Assembly: GCA_032718475.1 (NCBI GenBank)
Contig: JAUCBJ010008232.1
Location: 30,535-94,534 of the forward strand
Length of the DNA: 64,000 nt
From: Nemertoderma westbladi
Lineage: Eukaryota; Xenacoelomorpha; Nemertodermatida; Nemertodermatidae
Reading direction: 5' to 3'
Part shown: in pieces, positions 52,916-64,000 of the stretch
Layout: every line of letters starts with the position of its first letter
Position numbering within the stretch: the first letter of the stretch is position 1
Program-made: the position numbers and the translations under genes
Notes under the pieces: model-generated
What the model was told of the DNA's origin: nothing
Seen by the model: the letters and a program-made list of their open reading frames with translations, nothing else
Databases searched by the model: none

Positions 52916-55900
52916 AGTCTTGCAGTAACATGGCACCAGTAAGTGTTACAGTAACATGTCACCATACATTAATTAGTAAGTCTTACAGTAACATGGTACC
53001 AGTAAGTGTTACAGTAACATGGCACCATACATTAGTAAGTCTTACAGTAACATGGCACCAGTAAGTGTTACAGTAACATGGCACCATCCATTAGTAAGTC
53101 GTACAGTAACATGGCACCATACATTAGTAAGTGTTGGAGTAACATGGCACCATCCATGAGTAAGTGTTACAGTAACATGGCACCATACATTAGTACGTGT
53201 TACAGTAACATGACACCATACATTAGTAAGTGTTACAGTAACATGGCACCATCCATTAGTAAGTCTTACAGTAACATGGCACCAGCAAGTGTTACAGTAA
53301 CATGGCACCATACATTAGTAAGTGTTACAGTAACATGGCATCATCCATTAGTAAGTCTTACAATAACATGGCAACAGTAAGTGTTACAGTAAGATGGCAC
53401 CAGTAAGTGTTACAGTAACATGGCACCATACATAAGTAAGTGTTACAGTAACATGGCACCATACATTAGTAAGTGTTGGAGTAACATGGCACCATCCATT
53501 AGTAAGTGTTACGGTAACATGGCACTATACATTAGTAAGTCTTACAGTAACATGGCACCAGTAAGTGTTACAGTAACATGGCACCATCCATTAGTAAGAC
53601 TTACAGTAACATGACACCAGCAAGTGTTGCAGTAACATGACACCAGCAAGTGTTGCAGTAACATGGCACCATACATTAGTAAGTGTTACAGTAACATGGC
53701 ACCAGTAAGTGTTACAGTAACATGACACCATACATTAGTAAGTCTTACAGTAACATGGCACCAGTAAATGTTACAGTAACATGGCACCATCCATTAGTAA
53801 GTCGTACAGTAACATGGCACCAGTAAGTGTTACAGTAACATGCCGCAATACATTAGTAAGTGTTACAGTAACATGGCACCATACATTAGTAAATGTTGGA
53901 GTAACATGGCACCATCCATTAGTAAGTGTTACAGTAACATGGCACCATCCATTAGTAAGACTTACAGTAACATGACACCAGCAAGTGTTACAGTAACATG
54001 GCACCATACATTAGTAAGTCTTGCAGTAACATGGCACCAGTAAGTGTTACAGTAACATGGCACCATACATTAGTAAGTCTTACAGTAACATGGCACCAGT
54101 AAGAGTTACAGTAACATGGCACCATACATTAGTAAGTCTTACAGTAACATGGCACCAGTAAGTGTTACAGTAACATGGCACCATCCATTAGTAAGTCGTA
54201 CAGTAACATGGCACCATACATTAGTAAGTGTTGGAATAACATGGCACCATCCATGAGTAAGTGTTACAGTAACATGGCACCATACATTAGTAAGTGTTAC
54301 AGTAACATGACACCATACATTAGTAAGTGTTACAGTAACATGGCACCATCCATTAGTAAGTCTTACAGTAACATGGCCCCAGTAAGTGTTACAGTAACAT
54401 GGCATCATACATTAGTAAGTGTTACAGTAACATGGCAACATCCATTAGTAAGTCTTACAGTAACATGGCACCAGTAAGTGTTACAGTAACATGGCACCAT
54501 ACATTAGTAAGTGTTACAGTAACATGGCACCATACATTAGTAAGTCTTACAGTAACATGGCACCAGTAAGTGTTACAGTAACATGGCACCATACATTAGT
54601 AAGTCTTACAGTAACATGGCACCATACATTAGTAAGTGTTACAGTAACATGGCACCATCCGTTAGTAAGTCTTACAGTGACATGGCACCATACATTAGTA
54701 AGTGTTACAGTAACATGGCACCATCCATTAGTAAGTCTTACAGTAACATGGCCCCAGTAAGTGTTACAGTAACATGGCATCATACATTAGTAAGTGTTAC
54801 AGTAACATGGCAACATCCATTAGTAAGTCTTACAGTAACATGGCACCAGTAAGTGTTACAGTAACATGGCACCATACATTAGTAAGTGTTACAGTAACAT
54901 GGCACCATACATTAGTAAGTCTTACAGTAACATGGCACCAGTAAGTGTTACAGTAACATGGCACCAGTAAGTGTTACAGTAACATGGCACCATACATTAG
55001 TAAGTCTTACAGTAACATGGCACCATACATTAGTAAGTGTTACAGTAACATGGCACCATCCGTTAGTAAGTCTTACAGTGACATGGCACCATAATTAGTA
55101 AGTGTTACAGTAACATGGCACCATTCAATAGTAATTCTTACAGTAACATGGCACCAGTAAGTGTTACAGTAACATGGCACCATCCATTAGTAAGTCGTAC
55201 AGTAACATGGCACCATACATTAGTAAGTGTTGGAGTAACATGGCACCATCCATGAGTAAGTGTTACAGTAACATGGCACCATACATTAGTACGTGTTACA
55301 GTAACATGACACCATACATTAGTAATGTTACAGTAACATGGCACCATCCATTAGTAAGTCTTACAGTAACATGGCACCAGCAAGTGTTACAGTAACATGG
55401 CACCATACATTAGTAAGTGTTACAGTAACATGGCATCATCCATTAGTAAGTCTTACAATAACATGGCAACAGTAAGTGTTACAGTAAGATGGCACCAGTA
55501 AGTGTTACAGTAACATGGCACCATACATAAGTAAGTGTTACAGTAACATGGCACCATACATTAGTAAGTGTTGGAGTAACATGGCACCATCCATTAGTAA
55601 GTGTTACGGTAACATGGCACTATACATTAGTAAGTCTTACAGTAACATGGCACCAGTAAGTGTTACAGTAACATGGCACCATCCATTAGTAAGACTTACA
55701 GTAACATGACACCAGCAAGTGTTGCAGTAACATGACACCAGCAAGTGTTGCAGTAACATGGCACCATACATTAGTAAGTGTTACAGTAACATGGCACCAG
55801 TAAGTGTTACAGTAACATGGCACCATACATTAGTAAGTCTTACAGTAACATGGCACCAGTAAATGTTACAGTAACATGGCACCATCCATTAGTAAGTCGT

Positions 55901-58900
55901 ACAGTAACATGGCACCAGTAAGTGTTACAGTAACATGCCGCAATACATTAGTAAGTGTTACAGTAACATGGCACCATACATTAGTAAATGTTGGAGTAAC
56001 ATGGCACCATCCATTAGTAAGTGTTACAGTAACATGGCACCATCCATTAGTAAGACTTACAGTAACATGACACCAGCAAGTGTTACAGTAACATGGCATC
56101 ATACATTAGTAAGTGTTACAGTAACATGGCAACATCCATTAGTAAGTCTTACAGTAACATGGCACCAGTAAGTGTTACAGTAACATGGCACCATACATTA
56201 GTAAGTGTTACAGTAACATGGCACCATACATTAGTAAGTCTTACAGTAACATGGCACCAGTAAGTGTTACAGTAACATGGCACCAGTAAGTGTTACAGTA
56301 ACATGGCACCATACATTAGTAAGTCTTACAGTAACATGGCACCATACATTAGTAAGTGTTACAGTAACATGGCACCATCCGTTAGTAAGTCTTACATTGA
56401 CATGGCACCATACATTAGTAAGTGTTACAGTAACATGGCACCATTCAATAGTAATTCTTACAGTAACATGGCACCAGTAAGTGTTACAGTAACATGGCAC
56501 CATCCATTAGTAAGTCGTACAGTAACATGGCACCATACATTAGTAAGTGTTGGAGTAACATGGCACCATCCATGAGTAAGTGTTACAGTAACATGGCACC
56601 ATACATTAGTACGTGTTACAGTAACATGACACCATACATTAGTAAGTGTTACAGTAACATGGCACCATCCATTAGTAAGTCTTACAGTAACATGGCACCA
56701 GCAAGTGTTACAGTAACATGGCACCATACATTAGTAAGTGTTACAGTAACATGGCATCATCCATTAGTAAGTCTTACAATAACATGGCAACAGTAAGTGT
56801 TACAGTAAGATGGCACCAGTAAGTGTTACAGTAACATGGCACCATACATAAGTAAGTGTTACAGTAACATGGCACCATACATTAGTAAGTGTTGGAGTAA
56901 CATGGCACCATCCATTAGTAAGTGTTACGGTAACATGGCACTATACATTAGTAAGTCTTACAGTAACATGGCACCAGTAAGTGTTACAGTAACATGGCAC
57001 CATCCATTAGTAAGACTTACAGTAACATGACACCAGCAAGTGTTGCAGTAACATGACACCAGCAAGTGTTGCAGTAACATGGCACCATACATTAGTAAGT
57101 GTTACAGTAACATGGCACCAGTAAGTGTTACAGTAACATGGCACCATACATTAGTAAGTCTTACAGTAACATGGCACCAGTAAATGTTACAGTAACATGG
57201 CACCATCCATTAGTAAGTCGTACAGTAACATGGCACCAGTAAGTGTTACAGTAACATGCCGCAATACATTAGTAAGTGTTACAGTAACATGGCACCATAC
57301 ATTAGTAAATGTTGGAGTAACATGGCACCATCCATTAGTAAGTGTTACAGTAACATGGCACCATCCATTAGTAAGACTTACAGTAACATGACACCAGCAA
57401 GTGTTACAGTAACATGGCACCATACATTAGTAAGTCTTGCAGTAACATGGCACCAGTAAGTGTTACAGTAACATGGCACCATACATTAGTAAGTCTTACA
57501 GTAACATGGCACCAGTAAGAGTTACAGTAACATGGCACCATACATTAGTAAGTCTTACAGTAACATGGCACCAGTAAGTGTTACAGTAACATGGCACCAT
57601 CCATTAGTAAGTCGTACAGTGACATGGCACCATACATTAGTAAGTGTTGGAATAACATGGCACCATCCATGAGTAAGTGTTACAGTAACATGGCACCATA
57701 CATTAGTAAGTGTTACAGTAACATGACACCATACATTAGTAAGTGTTACAGTAACATGGCACCATCCATTAGTAAGTCTTACAGTAACATGGCCCCAGTA
57801 AGTGTTACAGTAACATGGCATCATATATTAGTAAGTGTTACAGTAACATGGCAACATCCATTAGTAAGTCTTACAGTAACATGGCACCAGTAAGTGTTAC
57901 AGTAACATGGCACCATACATTAGTAAGTGTTACAGTAACATGGCACCATACATTAGTAAGTCTTACAGTAACATGGCACCAGTAAGTGTTACAGTAACAT
58001 GGCACCATACATTAGTAAGTCTTACAGTAACATGGCACCATACATTAGTAAGTGTTACAGTAACATGGCACCATCCGTTAGTAAGTCTTACAGTGACATG
58101 GCACCATACATTAGTAAGTGTTACAGTAACATGGCACCATCCATTAGTAAGTCTTACAGTAACATGGCCCCAGTAAGTGTTACAGTAACATGGCATCATA
58201 CATTAGTAAGTGTTACAGTAACATGGCAACATCCATTAGTAAGTCTTACAGTAACATGGCACCAGTAAGTGTTACAGTAACATGGCACCATACATTAGTA
58301 AGTGTTACAGTAACATGGCACCATACATTAGTAAGTCTTACAGTAACATGGCACCAGTAAGTGTTACAGTAACATGGCACCATACATTAGTAAGTCTTAC
58401 AGTAACATGGCACCATACATTAGTAAGTGTTACAGTAACATGGCACCATCCGTTAGTAAGTCTTACAGTGACATGGCACCATACATTAGTAAGTGTTACA
58501 GTAACATGGCACCATTCAATAGTAATTCTTACAGTAACATGGCACCAGTAAGTGTTACAGGAACATGGCACCATACATTAGTAAGTCTTACAGTAACATG
58601 ACACCAGCAAGTGTTGCAGTAACATGGCACCATACATTAGAAAGTGTTACAGTAACATGGCACCATCCATTAGTAAGTCTTACAGTAACGGCATCAGTAA
58701 GTGTTACAATAACATGGCACCATACATTAGAAAGTGTTACAGTAACATGGCACCATACATTAGTAAGCGTTACAGTAACATGGCACCAGTAAGTGTTACA
58801 GTAACAAGGCACCATACATTAGTAATCGTTACAGTAAAATGGCACCATACATTAGTAAGCGTTACAATAACATGGCACCAGTAAGTGTTACAGTAACAAG

Positions 58901-59354
58901 GCACCATCCATTAGTAAGTATTACAGTGACATGGCACCATACATTAGTAAGTATTACAGTAACATGGCACCATACATTAGTAAGTCTTACAGTAACATGG
59001 CACCAGTAAGTGTTACAGTGACATGGCACCATACATTAGTAAGTCTTACAGTAACGTGGCACCATACATTAGTAAGTCTTACAGTAACATGGCACCAGTA
59101 AGTTTTACAGTAACATGGCACCATACATTAGTAAGTCTTACAGTAACATGGCACCAGTAAGTTTTACAGTAACATGGCACCATACATTAGTAAGTCTTAC
59201 AGTAACAACATGGCACCAGTAAGTGTTACAGTAACATGGCACCATCCATTAGTAAGTGTTACAGTAGCATGGCACCATCCATTAGTAAGTCTAACAGTAA
59301 CATGGAACCAGTAAGTGTTACAGTAACATGGCACCATACATTAGTAAGTGTTAC

Positions 59355-60717
59355 TGTTGCCGTTATTCCCGACACCAGGGGGGAAAACTCCGATGCTGGA
59401 GGCAGAACTTTCAAACCGCTATGTCACGGCCAGTCACCGGATATTGGGAGTGGAGAAGGACATTGTCTTAAATGCAGAGTAGAAAAAGAGTTTTGTTGGT
59501 TGGCTATTAATCTTTATTTGATCGACACTCTGAACTCTGATTTGCACTCTGAAATATTGCACTCTGTTACACTCTGATTGAGAATAATTTGGGCTTCCCC
59601 ACACCAATATACCAAATATTCACAATAATACACAATATGAAATTCCTACAGTAAATTATTTAATTACCCCACTGTTCGCTTAACTTTCAGAATTTGACCT
59701 AACTAATGTTCCCCATTTTCCCTCGGTCCTAGTCCCGGTACAGTAGTGTCAGCATCGGTCGATCCTTTGCTTGTCCGCTCCACCCTTCCTAATTCCATAT
59801 GGGTCAGTCATTAGGAAAGCGGCGCGGCTTAGCTAGGGATTCTGTCGGTTCATCGCAGGGTCCCAACTACCTATGCTTTCCGAGTCCTTTTCAGGATCGT
59901 AATCACGTTAGTAGTCGAGAACCCGCTCCGAATAGTCGGTATGCCTGTAAAGTCCAGTCCTCTGTCTTTCGACCCTGTCGCATGTCCGTCCCACCCTTCC
60001 CGAACCCTAATGGGATCAGTCCTCAGGAAAGCGGTACGGCTTAGCTAGGGGTCTGTCAGCCCGTTGTGAGCCCCAACTGTCGGAGCTTTCCGAGTCCTTT
60101 TCAGGCTCATACTAACGCCAGTCGTGGAGCCCATGCCAGGAAGTCAGTCCTCATTGAACCTTCCTTTCCATCCAGTCATCAGCCCTTTACACATCCCCGG
60201 TTTATCAAATGGCGCCGAGTCCTTTTCAGGCTCAGTCGTTGCCAACAACCAGGAACCGTTCGAGACCTGTCAGTCGATCCTTCGCAAGTCCCCAATGCGA
60301 AAACTCCGCCCGAGTCCTTTTCAGGCTCAGTCGTAGCCAACACACCGGGAACCACTTAGGATCTGTCGGTCCCGTCGCAAATCCCTAGCACATCGAGCAA
60401 CGCCCGAGTCCTTTTCAGGCTCAGTCGCCACCGATGGCCAGGGACCGCTGAGGGCAGTCCTTGTCCCCAGACCTAGCGGGTTACCGACTACCGAAGTAGA
60501 AGGAGGTTGTCTAGGCCTATAGTAACTATCAGGCAACCCTGACAGCCGAGAGAATTGCTTGATTTTACCCCCCACCCATGGCCCTTAAATATCTGAAATG
60601 TATCCCGCATTTCGCAAGTTTCGCCCATAAATCGCCCCCAGTTTATTAAATGTGCCCAAATTTTTTGTTTCCGTGCCCCCCATCGATATTGGCACATTCA
60701 TAAAATATGAAATCGAA
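59355..60717. mobile_element. Solo LTR in the satellite, copy B
   Basis: The start TGTTGCCGTTATTCCC is identical to copy A, and the internal units are shared (CCCACCCTTCCCGAACCC; CGAGTCCTTTTCAGGCTC) in different numbers. It is 1,363 bp long, flanked by GTTAC (59350-59354 and 60718-60722), with a slightly decayed end (ATCGAA instead of a CA end). It is clearly diverged from copy A, so the two are independent insertions rather than one duplicated with the array. Confidence 0.85.
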
Positions 60718-60820
60718 GTTACAGTAACATGGCACCATACATTAGTAAGTGTTGGAGTAACATGGCACCATCCATTAGTAAGTGTTACAGTAACATGGCA
60801 CCATACATTAGTAAGTGTTA

Positions 60821-61806
60821 AGCGATCCACCTTGGTCCAACGCAATCTCTTACTGATGAACGCAAGCTGGACCTTCAGAACCATTTACTAAGAATATTTT
60901 ACTGTCACAAACTATGCGGCTCTGACAATCACACGTTCCTTTCTCTGTCAATTTCTCAACAGAGAGCTATCTGTTCGAATTTATAAGCCAAAACAGCAGC
61001 AACCATAACAATAAATCTGAAATGGCTCCCTAAGCTACTTAATATGAGTGCGGGTGACTTAGCACTCGGCTCTCGCTTCCCACAGAGAATTACAGGCAGT
61101 TATCGGGCGGAACAATGTTGAATGTGAGAATATTTTACTATTATAATGGGATAGGCTATTTATTCGCCCTAACGTCGAAACTTGACCTTGCGCTGGCTTT
61201 AGGCCAGCAACTTCCTACTGTGCTACACTGGCTACCACTGCCAGCCCGCTAACCCGCTATTTTCAAATAACCACCTAGCGTTGAATATTCTAAGGTATTT
61301 CTAAGAGTAATTTACCCAACTATTCTCCGCTATGCAGCGTACAAGTTCTTAATTTTATTCTAACATGCCAAATAAACTACGGTGTCTCAAAAATTACAGA
61401 TTTGCGTACTAATTACTAAGTATTCCAGAATACGTATTACTAATTAATTACGTTACTGAGTTATACTAGCAACAGCCTAAATACTGTATTATTTTGTCCT
61501 AACAGCAATTAATAAGCAAAACTAAGAAATAGAAAACAATCAAGAAAAGTAGCGCCTATCTAAACATTTACATTCAAATATCAGGCACTCTTCAGCAACA
61601 CAACATAAAATTGCGTTAGCAACAGAGCTGGTAGTGCTATCGACAGCGCTAGTAGCGCTAGTCAGCTAGTGTCAACTAGTGTAAACTAGCGTATAGATTA
61701 GTGTAGACTAGTGTAGGTTAGTCTAAGAGAGCAAGGTCACCCAGACTACATGCGGTCCACCTAACTAAACCCGCTATTACTTCCCTAGTACTACTACTAG
61801 TACTAT
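60821..61806. other. Unassigned region right of the satellite
   Basis: About 1 kb without a recognisable exon, RNA gene or transposon. A search by eye for the expected FOXRED2 C-terminus found none. Positions 61,640-61,730 have short CTAGTGTAGACTAG-like repeats. Confidence 0.5.
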
Positions 61807-62358
61807 GATCGGCATGCTGCATTGCAGCTGCATTTTTAAGAATGCTGTGCCGGCTTATCGACAAAATTGCACCGCCACAACTCCCTATCACCCATGACAT
61901 TTGCTAGATCATCCGCATCTTCAAGGCCAGTGTCCTTTAAGATGCGTCTCAAGAAAGTCATGGGCTATCCACCATGCTTATTCACTCCATGAGGCTGCCA
62001 AAGTACAAGATTATGCACTGGCTGGTCCTCACGGCGAAAGCAATGTCCTGCAAAGCGGAGGCGATTTTTTTCTAGTGTCAAGCTTGGGGGAACCAATGAA
62101 ACACCTCCAATGTTATATAGTGTTTGGTTGGAGATGTGTGCATTGTACTTGACACAATGAACCCGGCGTAGCATTCTTGTGAATGTGCCATCCAGAGATT
62201 TGGTGTCCTCAGCAGTTAGAGCCCAGCATGGACTCCCATAGAGGAGTACTGGAACTACTGCTGCTCTAAATAATCGGACCTTAAGTTTCCGATTAATTCT
62301 CGGTGACTTCCAAATCCTGGAAAGCCTATTCAAGGCTGCCCATGCCTTTCCCTTACGT
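61807..62358 (-). mobile_element. RTE-like LINE copy 3, 5'-truncated
   Basis: The minus-strand 3' end is preceded on the plus strand by a TAGTACTACTACTAG tail. It encodes only the C-terminal domain (NRLSRIWKSPRINRKLK to GVNKHGG), very similar to copies 1 and 2, with FSD-free 3' sequence shared to the tail. The 5' end breaks at 62358 against the palindromic element. No target duplication was identified. Confidence 0.88.
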
Positions 62359-62359
62359 A

Positions 62360-62692
62360 AGTAGTAGGGGTTTGCTCCTCTCGGTGACAGTTAGACCTAA
62401 CTGACACCCATTGGGTGTCATATGACACCCAATTATCACCCTATGGGTGTCATTGGGTGTCATTGGCGCCAGACTGTCTGGGTGACACCTCCTAATTAGG
62501 CTAATTAGACCCTAATTGACAGGTGTCATCAATTAATTAGTACAATTAAACCCTAACAGGTGTCATATGACTCCTAATTAGGGTTTAATTGATTATCCTA
62601 ATTAATCAGACTGATTAGCGCCCTGACACACAATGGGTCATCAGTGAGGTCTAACTGTCGCAGAGAGGAGCAAAGGGTGTCATAAGTGACAC
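62360..62692. mobile_element. Palindromic MITE-like element
   Basis: About 330 bp whose ends are inverted copies of each other over some 45 bp. The left end has TTTGCTCCTCTC and GACAGTTAGACCT; the right end has AGGTCTAACTGTC and GAGAGGAGCAAA. The interior is rich in GGGTGTCA / TGACACCC and CTAATTAG inverted motifs. No coding sequence. This is the form of a miniature inverted-repeat element, but no target duplication is certain. Confidence 0.65.
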
Positions 62693-63010
62693 CGCGGCTC
62701 TTTTATTTATTAATACCTATTTATTTATATTTAATTTTAATTAATTATTTTATTTTATTTTACTTTATTTATTCAGTACTTTATTTTAAATTAATTAATT
62801 GTATTACTTTTACTTTATACATTGATTTCTTAGCCATACTTAGCCATAGGGTATACAGCTCCCCCACTGGCAACTAATTACTCTTATCTATATCCAGACA
62901 GCTTTATCGTTGACCTTTGACCCCCCAATTAGCTTTAACCAAGCAACAGCTTATTAATAATAGTTGTATCCAAGCGCCCCGCCCCCCCTCTCGTGACAGC
63001 TCTGATTACT
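62693..63010. other. AT-rich spacer with a short direct repeat
   Basis: A T- and A-rich stretch up to about 62,860. TACTAATTACTCTTA-CTATATCCAG-like sequence occurs twice (about 62,870-62,900 and 63,006-63,030), so the interval between may be one tandem unit. The 63-codon frame here is low-complexity and not credible. Confidence 0.45.
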
Positions 63011-63030
63011 AATTACTCTTACCTATATCC

Positions 63031-63711
63031 AGCCGTCTGCAGTTCCATAGTCTGCCGCTAGAGGGCGTATTATCTGAAAATTAACATCTTCTCTAACTTT
63101 GTTATTTTCAATCCGCAAAACTATGAAGTTATATTGCTTAAGAGTTCTAAGGGGCGAGCCATGAGGCAAGATGTTTGAGGCTTATTTAGCTATATTATTA
63201 CGGAATTTTGACCCCCCAAATGGCATCTACTACGGCATAGGCCATATCTTTTGCGGAGACATAGAGTAGTCTGAAGTTCCCCTGTCTGCCGCTAGAGGGC
63301 GTATTATTTGAAAATTAACATCTTCTCTAGCTTTGTTATTTATAATCCGCAAAACTATGAAGTTATATTGCTTAAGAGTTCTAAGGGGCGAGCCATGAGG
63401 CAAGATGTTTGAGACTTATTTAGATATATTATTACTTAATTTTGACCCCTCAATCGGTATCTATTACAATATGGGCTATATTTTTTGCGGAGTCACAGAG
63501 TAGTCTGAAGTTCCCCAGTCTGCCGCTAGAGGGCGAAATGTCTCAAAGTGAAAACCATATGGTAGCCATGAATTGGTTACTAGGCAATAATACTGCATTT
63601 TGCAACGTTAGGCCTATTGCTGACCGAACGAAAACTGCCCTGGTTCATGCAGGGATCGAACCCATGACATACGGGAGATGTGAATTCAACGCAACCACTA
63701 CACCAAGGTGG
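63031..63711 (-). repeat. tRNA-derived SINE with internally triplicated body
   Basis: On the minus strand a tRNA-like head at about 63,640-63,711 has a good B box (GGGTTCGATCCC, 63651-63662) and an A-box-like TGGTGTAGTGG (about 63,696-63,706). These are RNA polymerase III promoter elements. A seven-base anticodon-like loop (CTCCCGT) hints at a Gly-type tRNA, but the acceptor stem does not pair. The body repeats with an exact 234-bp period: CCGCTAGAGGGCG at 63055, 63289 and 63523. A related body without head lies at 27,954-28,199. Confidence 0.72.
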
Positions 63712-63773
63712 AACAGTAACCGTCGAATTTGTTCGTTGACGTTCGAATTTGTAAGACTCTCATTTAAGACCTG

Positions 63774-64000
63774 ACACAGACTATGCCTCACTGAGGCATA
63801 GACTATGACTCACTGAGGCATAGACTATGACTCACTGAGGCACTGAGGCATAGACTATGCCTCACTGAGGCATAATGACTCACTGAGGCATAGACTATGC
63901 CTCACTGGGGCACTGAGGCATAGAATATGCCTCACTGAGGCATAGACTATGCCTCATTGAGGCATAGACTATGCCTCACTGAGGCATAGACTATGCCTCA
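63774..64000. repeat. 22-bp palindromic tandem array
   Basis: Repeats of CTATGCCTCA-CTGAGGCATAG, each an almost perfect inverted repeat, in about 22-bp steps with some shortened units. The array runs off the end of the window, so its full length is unknown. Confidence 0.93.

Larger units (their letters stand above)
49012..60820 (+). repeat. 11.8-kb splice-donor satellite (33- and 26-bp units)
   Basis: A tandem array interrupted by two solo LTRs (51368-52915 and 59355-60717). The 33-bp unit begins ATGGCACC, has CATTAGTAAGT in the middle and ends ACAGTAAC. The 26-bp unit lacks seven bases and reads CACCAGTAAGT. GTAAGTGTT and GTAAGTCTT, and CATACATTA and CATCCATTA, are the main variants. Nearly every unit has GTAAGT, the ideal 5' splice site. 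By length there are roughly 280-290 units. Higher-order copies are evident: blocks recur at offsets of about 2,095, 1,321 and 3,416 bp between 53 and 58.6 kb. Long WHHTLVSVTVT and MAPYISKCYSN frames are repeat artefacts. Confidence 0.95.

Noticed and set aside
49012-60820. Many overlapping open frames of 60-130 codons with WHHTLVSVTVT, MAPYISKCYSN or NVWCHVTVTLT repeats
   Set aside because: All are translations of the 26/33-bp satellite in different frames; none has a domain or independent support.
49012-60820. CRISPR-like array
   Set aside because: Units are contiguous, with no unique spacers, and the DNA is eukaryotic.
60821-61806. Final exon of the FOXRED2-like gene
   Set aside because: No frame resembling the conserved C-terminal segment was found right of the satellite.
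63640-63711. Functional tRNA gene on the minus strand
   Set aside because: A- and B-box-like sequences and an anticodon-like loop exist, but the acceptor stem does not pair and the sequence continues into a repeated SINE body.

Overview
The window is animal nuclear DNA, AT-rich and dominated by transposable elements and tandem repeats. I cannot name the species. BEL/Pao, RTE-like and CR1/L2-like retroelements, a tRNA-derived SINE, TTAA-flanked DNA elements and short introns (about 90-660 bp) with GT-AG borders suggest an invertebrate, probably marine. There is no prokaryotic gene organisation.

Positions 1-42.9 kb are one nested transposon complex. The outermost layer is an old, dead Pao-type LTR retrotransposon on the minus strand. 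Its pieces lie, in protein order, at 42.5-38.65 kb (LTR/leader, gag, protease, start of RT), 25.46-25.36 kb, 19.85-19.30 kb, 1.43-1.07 kb and 0.42-0.12 kb (RT to RNase H). Four insertions break its coding part and one breaks its leader. They are a solo LTR (418-1066, duplication TCCAT), a complete 17.9-kb BEL-type retrotransposon (1430-19303, duplication GCCAC), a near-complete CR1/L2-type LINE (19858-25350, duplication AATAT), a composite RTE-like LINE (25475-38639, 11-bp duplication) and a second RTE-like copy in the leader (40986-42477, 18-bp duplication). Where checked, the Pao reading frame resumes when an insert and one duplication copy are removed.

The RTE-like copy at 25475-38639 is itself split twice: by a TTAA-flanked piggyBac-like non-autonomous segment (25619-29802), and by an 8.2-kb segment (29890-38068). 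The second segment carries 5 kb of satellites followed by five spliced, in-frame exons of a host gene (35940-37536). They encode the end of a citron-homology (CNH) domain and a terminal PDZ domain.

From 44.5 kb a genuine host gene runs on the plus strand: a FOXRED2-like FAD-dependent oxidoreductase of the secretory pathway, in at least four exons. The end of its fourth recognisable exon, including a perfect GTAAGT donor, is the first unit of an 11.8-kb satellite (49012-60820). Nearly every 26- or 33-bp unit of that satellite repeats the donor. Two solo LTRs of one family sit in the array. I find no later FOXRED2 exon in the window.

The last 3 kb hold a third RTE-like fragment, a palindromic MITE-like element, a tRNA-derived SINE whose body is tandemly repeated at 234 bp and carries a CTCF-like motif in each unit, and a 22-bp palindromic tandem array running off the end. 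The most unusual features are the splice-donor satellite, the gene fragment trapped in nested transposons, and the LINE whose ORF1 and ORF2 share one frame separated by a single UGA.
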